From assembly GCA_029262835.1 (NCBI GenBank), contig JAJCYQ010000043.1, positions 97,123-161,122 on the forward strand: a stretch of DNA of 64,000 nucleotides. Reading direction: 5' to 3'. The stretch is from Bacteroidota bacterium (lineage in GTDB: Bacteria > Bacteroidota > Rhodothermia > Rhodothermales > UBA10348). Numbering within the stretch: position 1 is the first letter of the stretch; every line of letters begins with the position of its first letter. Shown here piece after piece: positions 1 to 7,942 of the stretch. The position numbers and the translations under genes were made by a program. The notes below the pieces were generated by a model. The model saw only the letters and a list, made by a program, of their open reading frames with translations, was not told the DNA's origin and did no database searches.

Positions 1-326
1 GCCAGTTCGTCTCCGACCGTTGCGGACAGCGCAGCGCTCGATGCCTTTGAGGCGACGAGCATCCAGGCCCACGGCGGGATAATGGCATCGGTCGAGCACT
101 GGAGTGCTACGTGGGCCCCTTCGTACTGCGTCCAGTCATAGGTGCGCGCTGCATCGCGAAATGCTTTTTCGCGCAGAATGAAGCCCTTGTCCAGGAAAGC
201 GGCAAGATCGAACACGCGGAGCGCTGCACTGCCCCAGAGTTCTTCCAGATTGAAGACCTCGATGGGGCTCTCGGCCACGCGGTTTCGGATGACGGCTTCG
301 GGGGCGGAAGTAGGCAGTGTGTCCAT
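1..326 (-). CDS. DUF2480 family protein (C-terminal part outside window)
   Basis: About 108 codons read leftward from an ATG at 324-326 and run off the window edge. The N-terminal protein has the look of the DUF2480 family of Bacteroidota: an early NRVAES...EVFNLEELW segment, then RVFDLAAFLDKGFILREKAF, then DWTQYEG and CSTDAIIPPWAWM. Function is unknown. It lies 61 bp downstream of the cysteine desulfurase on the same strand, so co-transcription is possible and a link to Fe-S or sulfur metabolism is conceivable, but that is inference. The family call is from memory of the motif pattern. Confidence 0.72.
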   Translation of the reverse strand, partial: MDTLPTSAPEAVIRNRVAESPIEVFNLEELWGSAALRVFDLAAFLDKGFILREKAFRDAARTYDWTQYEGAHVALQCSTDAIIPPWAWMLVASKASSAALSATVGDEL

Positions 327-387
327 GGTAGGCGTGCTACGTGCGCAGTTCTGGCTTGTTCACGCGGGCTTGTTCACGCGGCGCCGG

Positions 388-1536
388 TCACGCCGGGACG
401 CCCGCGCCGAGCCAGGCCCCGATGGCTTCGAGGGCTTCGTCTATTTCGCTATCTGTCGTGTGGCGGCCCATCGAGAACCGGACCGTGCCCTCGCCGTCGG
501 CCGCGCCGACGCCCATGGCGGCCAGTACGTGGCTTCCTGCTCCTTTTCCCGTGTTGCAGGCGCTTCCAGTGGAGGACGCTATGGTCCCTATGCCCGCCAT
601 CATCTCCTTGGCCTTTACACCGCGGAAGGTGGCGTTCGTGGTCTGGGGGAGGCGCTCGGCCGCGGCGCCGTTAATGATGATGTCCGTTCCCGAGCGCTCT
701 GCCAGGTCCATGAGGCCAGCTTCAAACCGATCCCGGCGGGCCAGCATGTCGTCGTGGTCGCGCTCCAGGCGGGTAGCCGCAACCTGGCAGGCCGCGCCCA
801 GACCCACAATTCCAGGGACGTTGAGCGTACCCGCGCGGCGCCCGCTCTCCTGGGCGCCACCAACGAGCAGTGGGTCGACGCGTACGCGCGGCCCGCAGAT
901 GAGCGCGCCCGTGCCCTTGGGGCCATAGACCTTGTGCGCGGACAGCGTGAGCATGTCAATGCCCTGCATGGAGACCGGGAGTTTGCCGACGGCCTGCGTG
1001 GCATCGGTCAGGAAGAGCGTGCGGTGGTCGGCGAGCGCGCCAGCAATCTCCGCGACAGGCTGCACCGTGCCCGTCTCATTGTTCGCCCACATGACGGCCG
1101 TCAGGACGGTATCGGGCGTAAGTGCGGCCACAATATCGGCGGAGCTGACGCGCCCCGCCGCATCCACAGGAAGAACAGTCAGCGATATGCCTTCCTGCCC
1201 AGCGGCCCGTTCCATGGCGGCGAGGACTGCCTTGTGCTCGGTGGCGACGGTGATCAGGTGTCCGGTTTTACCGGCTCTCACGAGCGGCTCGACCACACTG
1301 CATACGGCCATGTTGATGGCTTCCGTCGCGCCGGATGTGAACGTCACCTGTTTGGGCTCGGCGGACACGAGGGCGGCGACGTCTTCCCGGGCCATTTCGA
1401 CCGCCTCGCCCGCCGCCCAACCCATGGCGTGCGTCGTGTTGGACGGGTTTCCGTAGTGCTCCGAGAAAAACGGAAGCATACGGTCAAGCACGGCGGGCTC
1501 GACGGGGGTCGTGGCGTTGGAGTCGAAATAGATCAT
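388..1536 (-). CDS. Cysteine desulfurase (NifS/IscS family)
   Basis: 382 aa class V aminotransferase-fold PLP enzyme that removes sulfur from L-cysteine and passes it on for Fe-S cluster or thio-cofactor assembly. It opens with the hallmark IYFDSNATTPV. The PLP lysine lies in LSAHKVYGPKGTGAL (around residue 195). The catalytic cysteine lies in SSTGSACNTG (around residue 325), the loop arrangement of IscS/NifS rather than SufS enzymes. Length is normal and the frame is intact. It lies 6 bp downstream of the FecA-like receptor, so the two are probably one transcript and iron control is plausible. A housekeeping IscS or a dedicated NifS-like role cannot be separated from sequence alone. Confidence 0.93.
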   Translation of the reverse strand: MIYFDSNATTPVEPAVLDRMLPFFSEHYGNPSNTTHAMGWAAGEAVEMAREDVAALVSAEPKQVTFTSGATEAINMAVCSVVEPLVRAGKTGHLITVATEHKAVLAAMERAAGQEGISLTVLPVDAAGRVSSADIVAALTPDTVLTAVMWANNETGTVQPVAEIAGALADHRTLFLTDATQAVGKLPVSMQGIDMLTLSAHKVYGPKGTGALICGPRVRVDPLLVGGAQESGRRAGTLNVPGIVGLGAACQVAATRLERDHDDMLARRDRFEAGLMDLAERSGTDIIINGAAAERLPQTTNATFRGVKAKEMMAGIGTIASSTGSACNTGKGAGSHVLAAMGVGAADGEGTVRFSMGRHTTDSEIDEALEAIGAWLGAGVPA

Positions 1537-1542
1537 GGCGTC

Positions 1543-3993
1543 TCAGAAAGTGACACGCATACCGGCAAGGATGGTTCGGGGAAGTCCCGGGCGCAGTCCT
1601 GCCGGGCGGCGGGCCACGGCGTATTCTTCGTCAAACAGGTTGCGGACAATGCCGAAGATACGCACGTTCCGGTTGACCTCGTACCCGGCCGAGAACTCGG
1701 CCACGAAGAATGACGCGACCGACTCTTCAGGCACGAAATCTCCCTGTCCGGCGACGGTCCGCATGTCGTCCACCCAGGTGCCCTGCAGAGCGAGGTCGAC
1801 AGTGCCCGTGTTCAGCCCGACATCGACCGTGAACTGGTTGCGCGGCACATACGGCAGTTCGTCATCCTTTTCGACATCGCCCCAGTTGGCAAAGTCGCTT
1901 GAAAACGACGTTTCAAATGTAGCGTCCGTGAACGTGTACGAAACGCCGACGGGGATGGAGAAGCGCCAGTCCAGGAAGCGGCCCAGGTTTTCACCTGCCG
2001 TGAGCTCAATGCCGCGAACCGTGGCTTCGCCGCCGTTGAACAGGTCGCCACTGCCGGTCCCGCCACCCGCCGCGAGGTCCGTGCCGAGCAGGTTCTCGAA
2101 GTCGTTGTAGAAGAAGGCCACCTCGGCGCGGCGTGCACCGTCATGGTAGCGCGCTCCGAGTTCATAGTTCACGCTCTTCTCGGGGTCGGTCCCGACCGTC
2201 GATCCAGGAGGCGCAAATCCGCGGTGCACGCCCCCGAAAACTGTCGCGCCGGGCCGAATTTCCGCCGAAATACCGAGGCCCGGAATCCACACATCCACCT
2301 CGTTCTCGCGCTCAGCCAGGTTGGCGCCCGTGCGCTCCACATCGTTCTTGCCGAAGTCCTCGCGGCGGATGGAAATATCCTCATAGCGCAGGCCCGGCTG
2401 GATGGTCACGCGGCCCGCGATGAGGCGTGGCTGCACGAAAAACGCGGTGGCCGTTGCGGTCTCAATGCGGTTCGAGTCCGTGCCCGGAACGCCCGGCGCG
2501 ACGAGGTCCATCCCCGATTCGGTCATCACAAAGCCGTCCACCCACTGAAAGCGGTCCATTTCATCCTCATGGATGCGCACGCCGAGCTCGACATCGAGCG
2601 CTCCGGCCTGCGTATCGGTGCTGTACTCAAGCGTTGACTGGATGCCGCGAGAGAGGTATTCCCGGTTGTTGGCCTTGACACCGAGTTGGGTCGACGGGTC
2701 GTTCGAGAGTCCCTGTACGACACTGAATTCCTGGGAGTGATCGGTAGGATTTTCAAGGAGACTGGCAATCGATATGCCGCCCACCTTGTCGAGCTTGTAC
2801 CAGTTGCGCGCAAAAGTGGAGCGGTAGGCCGTCGTGGTGACTTTGAGGTTTTCGCGCGGCACCACGAGGTGGCGCAGCATGACCTGCCGGTATTCGGTGT
2901 TCATTTCGTCCTCGGCCGATCCGGCGTAGCGACGGATGGGATTGGCGCGGAAGTCCGCATCGGTCAGCCCCAGATAGGTCTCGTCCGATACTTCGTCGGT
3001 GAAGAGCGCTTTCACGGAGAGCGCCTGGTAGACGGCCGCATTTCTATCCGTGTTGATACGACCCTTGAGCATGACGTCGGTCTTGTCAAAGCCGGTGTCC
3101 TGGCCGCCGTCAAGCTCCTTGTACCCGTTCGTCTGCGCATTGAAGGCCTGCACGAGAAAGCCTCCGTGCTTCCAGGAATTGCCGACAAAACCCTCGACGG
3201 TCAGGCTCTCTTCCTCTCCAGCCTGCACGCGGGCTTCGCCTGCGAGCGATTCAGGGATGGATTTCGAGAGCAGGTTGATGGCTCCGCCCGTGGTGTACGG
3301 GCCGTATTTGATCTGGCTCGATCCCTTCCGGATTTCAATTTCCTCCATGCGCCCGACTGTTGGAAAATAGTAGGCGGCCGATGCGGCATAGGGCGCGGGC
3401 GCGACAGGAATACCATCTTCCATGATGCTGACCTTGGAGCTGCGCTCGGCACCGCTCCCGCGAATGCCAATGTTGGGCCTCAGGCCGTATCCATCCTCTT
3501 CCTGCAGGTTCAGTCCGGGGACGCTGCGCAGCGCCCGGTTGATATCGTTGGCTTCAAACTTTTCGAGCGAGCGGGCGGTTACGCGGTGGGCAGACCCTGG
3601 AATACCTTCCATCCCGAGCGGGTGCGCCAGCATGCTCTCGCGCTCGACGATGAGCTCGGGTATGGCCAGAACGGTGGGTTCCAGGGGAATGCGGACGGTC
3701 GAGGTTTCGCCCGCCAGCACGCGGACATTGAATTCGCTCGTGACGTACCCGAGGGTCGAGACGCGGAGCATATACGGCGCGGCGGGCAGTCCGGTAATTT
3801 CAAACCGGCCGCGCATGTCTGCGGCGGCGCCGAAGGTGGTACCGACGAGCTCGATGTTGGCCCCGGGAATGGTTTCGCCGGTATCTGAGGCGAAGACGGT
3901 GCCTGAAATGCGCCCGTTCGACTGGGCTGTGGCAGACGTGGCAAGGAAGGTAATTAGCGTGGCCAGAAGGCCGATGCGTGACAGCGTGGTCAT
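1543..3993 (-). CDS. TonB-dependent receptor, FecA-like siderophore/citrate type
   Basis: 816 aa outer-membrane receptor for an iron chelate. It starts with a signal peptide ending at ATAQ (about residue 24), followed by a carboxypeptidase-regulatory-like domain (about 27-110, GTVFASDTGETIPGANI). The plug has FecA-like motifs such as RPNIGIRG, SKVSIMEDGIPV, RKGSSQIKYGP and TTGGAINL, and the last 550 residues form the barrel, ending in an aromatic residue (MRVTF). There is no STN signalling domain, so it should transport without signalling through FecR. Two metal-box-like palindromes lie directly upstream, which fits iron-repressed expression. The substrate cannot be told; ferric citrate or a hydroxycarboxylate siderophore is a guess from the plug similarity. 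Confidence 0.9.
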   Translation of the reverse strand: MTTLSRIGLLATLITFLATSATAQSNGRISGTVFASDTGETIPGANIELVGTTFGAAADMRGRFEITGLPAAPYMLRVSTLGYVTSEFNVRVLAGETSTVRIPLEPTVLAIPELIVERESMLAHPLGMEGIPGSAHRVTARSLEKFEANDINRALRSVPGLNLQEEDGYGLRPNIGIRGSGAERSSKVSIMEDGIPVAPAPYAASAAYYFPTVGRMEEIEIRKGSSQIKYGPYTTGGAINLLSKSIPESLAGEARVQAGEEESLTVEGFVGNSWKHGGFLVQAFNAQTNGYKELDGGQDTGFDKTDVMLKGRINTDRNAAVYQALSVKALFTDEVSDETYLGLTDADFRANPIRRYAGSAEDEMNTEYRQVMLRHLVVPRENLKVTTTAYRSTFARNWYKLDKVGGISIASLLENPTDHSQEFSVVQGLSNDPSTQLGVKANNREYLSRGIQSTLEYSTDTQAGALDVELGVRIHEDEMDRFQWVDGFVMTESGMDLVAPGVPGTDSNRIETATATAFFVQPRLIAGRVTIQPGLRYEDISIRREDFGKNDVERTGANLAERENEVDVWIPGLGISAEIRPGATVFGGVHRGFAPPGSTVGTDPEKSVNYELGARYHDGARRAEVAFFYNDFENLLGTDLAAGGGTGSGDLFNGGEATVRGIELTAGENLGRFLDWRFSIPVGVSYTFTDATFETSFSSDFANWGDVEKDDELPYVPRNQFTVDVGLNTGTVDLALQGTWVDDMRTVAGQGDFVPEESVASFFVAEFSAGYEVNRNVRIFGIVRNLFDEEYAVARRPAGLRPGLPRTILAGMRVTF

Positions 3994-4014
3994 GGTATTG
4001 ACAGCGAGGTCTTG

Positions 4015-4061
4015 TTTAGACTGATTCCAAATACGAAGGCTAATTTAGACGCGATCTAAAT
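4015..4061 (-). promoter_or_regulatory. Two tandem metal-box-like operators before the FecA-like receptor
   Basis: TTTAGA-cgcga-TCTAAA at 4044-4060 is a perfect palindrome, extended by one further A/T pair on each side. TTTAGA-ctgat-TCCAAA at 4015-4031 is the same half-site and 5-bp spacer with one mismatch. Starts are 29 bp apart and the nearer site lies 21 bp upstream of the receptor ATG. The shape resembles binding sites of DtxR/MntR-type metal-dependent repressors; the regulator itself is not in this window. Confidence 0.6.
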
Positions 4062-4186
4062 AAGACGCACAGCCGGAAAAATGAATTCATAATCGCCTCA
4101 TATTCATGTAGGGGAATCCCTGCGGCAGTGGCAACGTAGGATGGCCGAGTTCCACTGCCATCCTGCCACGCGCTGCGTAAACGACC

Positions 4187-5317
4187 ATGCGAATGTCATT
4201 TCAGTCGTCAATTGAACGGCTACCGTCCTCCCGGTTTGTTGCACATCTTCTTGCGCTTTTCCTTCTTCTGTCTGGATGCGACGGTGGTGGCGGCACGGGA
4301 CCGGCCCGCCTTCCGGTTGAAGTTGATACCGAAGCCGTTTTTGCACCGCCAACCCAGGCGGAGCTGGCGACCGTCGAGGCGGAGTGGGCTGTGCGTTCTG
4401 TAGCGGCCGTCGGCGTTGCCGAGCACCTCGAGACGCGGGTTTCCGTCGGCGGAACGGGCGCTACGGTCCGGATTGTATCGCACATCGTCCCTGGTCCCCC
4501 CGACACGGAGGCCGTCCAGCACTACGGCGCCATCATCACACCCGATGGGCTGGCGCCCGGCAGCGCCCCGGTCCTCGTCTACGCGCATGGGGGAGATGCA
4601 GGCGTGAGCGTCGATGAGGAAGCCTTGCAGCTGCTCGGGCTCTTTCCGGGCGTAGCGGACGGTTACGTTGTCGTGGTGCCCTCTTTTCGGGATGAACCGC
4701 TCTCGTTCGCAGGACAGACCTGGGTGTCTGACGGGCCGGCGAGTCCGTGGGATTATGACGTGGACGATGCACTTGCGCTTCTCAGCGTAGCCAGCCAGGT
4801 GGAACCGGCGGCGGACGCGGATCGAACCGTCGTGCTTGGGTTCAGCCGGGGCGCCGGCGTGGGACTGCTCATGGACGTGCGCGATCCGCGCATTGAGGGA
4901 GTTGTAGACTTTTTCGGGCCGTCGGATTTCTACGGCGAGTTCGTACAGGAGGTATTCGAGGAAGCGCTGGACGGGGCGCCGCGCGATTTGCCGGGCATTG
5001 ACGTGCTCAATTCGCGTTTTATTACCCCGCTTTCGCGCGGTGAGCTCTCGCTTGGCGTCATGCGCCTCGAATTGGCCCGCCGCTCTCCCGTACTCTGGAG
5101 CGGCGAGCTGGCGCGTCTCCAGGTGCATCATGGTACGTCCGACAGCGTCGTCCCTGTTTCCCAGTCCCAACGCCTCTCCTCCGCCATGTCGGCTATTGGC
5201 CGCACATCTCCCGACTTCGAGGCGTTCTTCTACACCGGTGGCGGCCACGACCCCTTTACGCTCAGCGGGAGCTTTTCGCGCGCCCGCGACTTTCTGTTGT
5301 CCCACCTGGCCCGGTGA
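4187..5317 (+). CDS. Alpha/beta hydrolase lipoprotein
   Basis: 376 aa. The signal peptide ends in a lipobox (LLLSGC, Cys about 30), so it is probably a membrane-anchored lipoprotein. The hydrolase core shows a nucleophile elbow GFSRG (serine about 220), an acid candidate in HHGTSDSVVP (about 322) and the catalytic histidine in GGGHDPF (about 355), with an oxyanion-type strand VLVYAHGG (about 128). It belongs to the prolyl-oligopeptidase/dienelactone-hydrolase-like group; substrate unknown. A second ATG two codons later would serve equally well as start. The next gene follows after 6 bp, so the two are probably co-transcribed. Confidence 0.78.
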   Translation: MRMSFQSSIERLPSSRFVAHLLALFLLLSGCDGGGGTGPARLPVEVDTEAVFAPPTQAELATVEAEWAVRSVAAVGVAEHLETRVSVGGTGATVRIVSHIVPGPPDTEAVQHYGAIITPDGLAPGSAPVLVYAHGGDAGVSVDEEALQLLGLFPGVADGYVVVVPSFRDEPLSFAGQTWVSDGPASPWDYDVDDALALLSVASQVEPAADADRTVVLGFSRGAGVGLLMDVRDPRIEGVVDFFGPSDFYGEFVQEVFEEALDGAPRDLPGIDVLNSRFITPLSRGELSLGVMRLELARRSPVLWSGELARLQVHHGTSDSVVPVSQSQRLSSAMSAIGRTSPDFEAFFYTGGGHDPFTLSGSFSRARDFLLSHLAR

Positions 5318-5323
5318 CACTCC

Positions 5324-5671
5324 ATGGCTGTATCGAAAGAATATGTCGCATTCGTCCTTGAGCAACTCGCTGGCGTTGGTGTCCTGAGCTCGCGGCCCAT
5401 GTTCGGCGCGGTCTCCATCTATGGCGACGGAACCATTTTCGCGATGGTCCACGACGACCAACTTTACCTGAAAGTCGGGCCGCACAATCTGGCAGATTTC
5501 GAAGCGTCCGACTCCGAGCCGTTCCGCCCATATGGCGACGAGCGGACCATGGCCTACTGGACCGTACCTCCCGACGTTCTGGAAGACCGGGAGGCCCTCG
5601 TGGCGTGGAGCAAAAAAGCCCTGGATGGTGCACAGAACGCCTCACGTGCGAAGACCCGAAGGAAACGCTGA
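5324..5671 (+). CDS. TfoX/Sxy N-terminal domain protein
   Basis: 115 aa. It has the TfoX N-terminal fold: a start like VSKEYVAFVLEQLAGVGVL, then SRPMFGAVSIYGDGTIFAMVHDD and YLKVG, then PYGDERTMAYWTVPPDVLED. The C-terminal TfoX helical domain of gamma-proteobacterial competence regulators is absent, as is usual for stand-alone family members. Function outside gamma-proteobacteria is unknown, so a competence role should not be assumed. It ends with a basic tail (KTRRKR). Confidence 0.85.
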   Translation: MAVSKEYVAFVLEQLAGVGVLSSRPMFGAVSIYGDGTIFAMVHDDQLYLKVGPHNLADFEASDSEPFRPYGDERTMAYWTVPPDVLEDREALVAWSKKALDGAQNASRAKTRRKR

Positions 5672-5761
5672 CACGTTTCGGGAGCACTTTGGAAGCGTGC
5701 GGAAAGAACGGCGGATCCCGGAACACGCTCCCCGGCATGCCGGTATATCGCGATCCCCAAC

Positions 5762-5837
5762 GCCGCGTTCGTCTAGGGGTCTAGGACGCTGGCCTCTCAC
5801 GCCGGTAACACGGGTTCAAATCCCGTACGCGGTACCA
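5762..5837 (+). tRNA. tRNA-Glu (anticodon CTC)
   Basis: 76 nt with a full cloverleaf. The acceptor stem GCCGCGT/ACGCGGT has a G-U first pair. The anticodon stem CTGGC/GCCGG encloses loop CTCTCAC with anticodon CTC, the T arm is CGGG-TTCAAAT-CCCG, the discriminator is A, and CCA is encoded. It reads GAG codons. A perfect hairpin follows at once, and the 3' end is duplicated about 200 bp downstream. Confidence 0.95.
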
Positions 5838-5838
5838 T

Positions 5839-5877
5839 GGAAAGAGGGCCGCCCCGACAGGGGACAGCCCTCTTTCC
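5839..5877 (+). terminator. Hairpin terminator after tRNA-Glu
   Basis: GGAAAGAGGGC (5839-5849) pairs perfectly with GCCCTCTTTCC (5867-5877), and the loop contains a further CCCC/GGGG pairing. There is no clear T run after it, so it may act as a processing/termination hairpin rather than a classical intrinsic terminator. Confidence 0.65.
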
Positions 5878-5930
5878 ATAATATTCAGCGGTACAGGGAG
5901 TTGAAGCCGTAGGGTTCAAACGAGCGCTGA

Positions 5931-5957
5931 GGCCCCGCGAACCCTGTTCGCGGGGCC
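5931..5957. repeat. Perfect 12-bp stem, 3-nt loop hairpin in non-coding spacer
   Basis: GGCCCCGCGAAC (5931-5942), loop cct, GTTCGCGGGGCC (5946-5957). It lies in the gene-free spacer between the tRNA and its duplicated end. There is no T tract on either side; role unknown, possibly a transcription end or a structured RNA remnant. Confidence 0.6.
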
Positions 5958-6021
5958 GAACCCGCGACTCACGAGCCTGTTTCTCGGCGGTGGCTGAATG
6001 GCTGCGATCCGACCGGCGAGT

Positions 6022-6043
6022 AAATCCCGTGCGCGGTACCATG
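6022..6043 (+). repeat. Duplicated 3' end of tRNA-Glu (attachment-site-like)
   Basis: Twenty-one of 22 bases match the tRNA 3' end plus two flanking bases (5818-5839): AAATCCCGT, then one A-to-G change, then CGCGGTACCATG. The rest of the tRNA is missing. A displaced tRNA 3' terminus is typical of integrase attachment sites, but the 180 bp between the copies holds no integrase or other gene. Confidence 0.55.
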
Positions 6044-6054
6044 CACACAAAAAC

Positions 6055-6357
6055 ATGAACCACACACAACGCGGCGTTCTCGGTACGACGGTGATTGCGC
6101 TTTTTGTCGTGGCGCTGTTCTACATTCCCTGGCGCATTGAGTCGACGGGCAATGTGATGTGGGCGCCGTTTTACCGGAACCCGGCCGTAGGCACGTCGAC
6201 ACTGAAGGGCAAAACCATCGAATCGCGGTTTGTTCGACTCAAAGGGCAGCCCATCTGGTGGCTCCACGGGCTGCAGCTCGTGAGCGTTGCGGGCGCCGGA
6301 TATGCCACATTCCATCTTGTCCGGAGGGAAGAAGAGCCGGAGGAGGTGGAGGTGTAA
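6055..6357 (+). CDS. Small two-span inner-membrane protein
   Basis: 100 aa from the ATG at 6055. The longer frame from 5998 would read through the tRNA-end duplication and is not favoured. Two hydrophobic segments (GTTVIALFVVALFYIPW at about 9-27 and LQLVSVAGAGYATFHLV at about 72-90) flank a short loop of about 45 residues, and the tail is acidic (EEEPEEVEV). I do not recognise a family. It precedes the methyltransferase by 3 bp, so they are likely translated from one mRNA. Confidence 0.65.
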   Translation: MNHTQRGVLGTTVIALFVVALFYIPWRIESTGNVMWAPFYRNPAVGTSTLKGKTIESRFVRLKGQPIWWLHGLQLVSVAGAGYATFHLVRREEEPEEVEV

Positions 6358-6360
6358 GCC

Positions 6361-7032
6361 ATGCACGCCGAGCACTGGAACGACATATTCCGAACAACGA
6401 CGGACGCCGAGTTGGGTTGGTATGAGGACAACGTCTCCCAGACGCTCAAATTCCTGGATCGTATTCCGACGACTCTTCCTCTCGAAATCTTTCTACCTGG
6501 TGCCGGGACGTCCCTCCTGGTCGATGAACTGCTTCGCCGCGGGCACAACCTTGTGCTGAACGATATCAGCCAGGCAGCGCTCGACAAATTGGAAGAGCGA
6601 CTCGCCAGCCGGAAGAGCACATGCCTGGAGGCAGGCGCAGAGGCGTGCATCCAGTGGCTTCATCACGACATATCGAGGCCGCTGCCAGCCGGGCTTCCGC
6701 CGGTCACACTCTGGCTGGATCGCGCTGTGCTGCATTTCCTGCTCCTGGAGTCGGACATCAAGGCGTATTTCGACAACCTCAGGGCCGTCGTCGAGCCGGG
6801 CGGGTATGTCCTGCTGGCCGAGTTTTCAACGGACGGAGCAAAAAAGTGTGCGGGTCTCGAACTGCACCGGTATTCAACGGGTGAAATGGCCGATCGACTT
6901 GGCGCAGACTTCGACCTCATTGCCAGCGAACACTATACGTACACCAATCCCAAAGGCGATCCTCGCCCGTATATCTACGCCTTGTTCAGGCGGCGGCCCC
7001 ACGATCCATATTCCGGATCGTATCCAGCATGA
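6361..7032 (+). CDS. Class I SAM-dependent methyltransferase (TPMT-like)
   Basis: 223 aa. It starts HAEHWNDIF and has motif I as EIFLPGAGTS (about 44), an acidic residue after strand 2 (LVLNDIS, about 68), a motif-IV-like stretch LWLDRAVLHFL (about 117) and a post-motif GGYVLLAEFS (about 146). Layout and length resemble thiopurine-S-methyltransferase-like enzymes that act on small molecules; the substrate is unknown. Its 3' end overlaps the convergent SRPBCC gene by 47 bp. Confidence 0.8.
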   Translation: MHAEHWNDIFRTTTDAELGWYEDNVSQTLKFLDRIPTTLPLEIFLPGAGTSLLVDELLRRGHNLVLNDISQAALDKLEERLASRKSTCLEAGAEACIQWLHHDISRPLPAGLPPVTLWLDRAVLHFLLLESDIKAYFDNLRAVVEPGGYVLLAEFSTDGAKKCAGLELHRYSTGEMADRLGADFDLIASEHYTYTNPKGDPRPYIYALFRRRPHDPYSGSYPA

Positions 7033-7855
7033 CCGGGCGAATCTTTTCAGCCAGCAGCGGCGCCATGAGTTCGCCGAGTAGTCCTCCCTTCATGGTGAAC
7101 TCGTACCAGATAGTGACGCGCGTTTTTCCGGACACGCGCCGGACCGTCCATCCACCATACATGGGGTGGATAGGGAAGGGAAAGCCGGGGGCCTCAGAGT
7201 CAAACCGGAGCGAGAGTTCGCGCTTCTCGTCGTCGAGCGTCGCGACTTCTTCCGACCAGCGCTGCCCCTTGTGGTTTTCACACGTACGCCGGGCGGGTAC
7301 GTCTCTGGGCTTTTCGCCGGATAAGCCACCTGAAACCTCCACGCTCCTGAGCGCCGGGTAATACTCCCCGATCCGGTCGAGCTGGCGGATTACAGACCAG
7401 ATGGCACCGGGAGATGCAGCGACCTCCTGGTGAATTTCGAACGCACTGCGGGCGGCTGTCCGCCCACGGGTGTTGCGCGTAAGGCCTCTGAGTCCAGCCA
7501 GTTGCCAAGTGGCAAGGACGAGGACGACAAGCGCGACGAAGATGACCGTCCATGCGCCGCCCGCGGACAGGGCAGGTCCCGCCACCATGAGGAGCACGGC
7601 GCTTCCCACGACCCACGCGAGGTCGGCGATCGATATCGCGAGGGCGGCCGAGGGCACAGGCCGCGCACGGCGCGTTTCTACGATGAGCAGAAGCGCAAAA
7701 AGCAGCAGGCCGGGCCCGAGAGCCAGGAGGATCCAGGGACTGAACCCACCCATCCACTTGGCGAGTGGATGGGCCCATAGTAATGCCGTAAGTCCTGACA
7801 TGGCCGAAAACGTCGCGTTCGCACGGAGTGCCGTGCGTAGTCCATTCCATTTCAT
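6986..7855 (-). CDS. Membrane protein with C-terminal SRPBCC domain
   Basis: 289 aa. Four hydrophobic segments occupy roughly residues 12-130. The cytoplasmic C-terminal half (about 140-285) looks like a START/SRPBCC (polyketide-cyclase-like) domain: FEIHQEVAASPGAIWSVI, then a long beta meander ending GKTRVTIWYEFTMKGG and a terminal helix. SRPBCC domains bind hydrophobic ligands in a deep cavity, so lipid or isoprenoid sensing or handling is possible. The fusion to a four-helix membrane part is unusual enough that I cannot assign a role. It is divergent from the XRE regulator. Confidence 0.72.
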   Translation of the reverse strand: MKWNGLRTALRANATFSAMSGLTALLWAHPLAKWMGGFSPWILLALGPGLLLFALLLIVETRRARPVPSAALAISIADLAWVVGSAVLLMVAGPALSAGGAWTVIFVALVVLVLATWQLAGLRGLTRNTRGRTAARSAFEIHQEVAASPGAIWSVIRQLDRIGEYYPALRSVEVSGGLSGEKPRDVPARRTCENHKGQRWSEEVATLDDEKRELSLRFDSEAPGFPFPIHPMYGGWTVRRVSGKTRVTIWYEFTMKGGLLGELMAPLLAEKIRPVMLDTIRNMDRGAAA

Positions 7856-7912
7856 GGGACCGTTATTCTTATTTGAAGGGTTTGAAAGCGTGTGGACCCA
7901 ATTTCACCTGTA

Positions 7913-7935
7913 GACGTAGTTGTATCAATTACGTC
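7913..7935. promoter_or_regulatory. Palindromic operator next to the XRE regulator
   Basis: GACGTAGTTG-tat-CAATTACGTC: 10-bp arms with one mismatch and a 3-bp spacer. It sits just before the preferred start of the helix-turn-helix gene and in the divergent spacer to the SRPBCC gene, as expected for an autoregulatory site controlling both. Confidence 0.6.
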
Positions 7936-7942
7936 AGAGGTA

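Noticed and set aside
142..1713. 523-codon plus-strand open frame opposite the cysteine desulfurase
   Set aside because: High-GC mirror frame with no recognisable domain; the minus-strand enzyme has all its motifs in the same place.
2686..3888. 400-codon plus-strand frame opposite the TonB receptor
   Set aside because: Composition typical of an antisense shadow; the receptor on the other strand is complete.
5797..6375. Minus-strand frame containing MVPRTGF repeats
   Set aside because: The MVPRTGFEPV string is simply the reverse of the tRNA 3' end and its duplicate, a well-known false gene.
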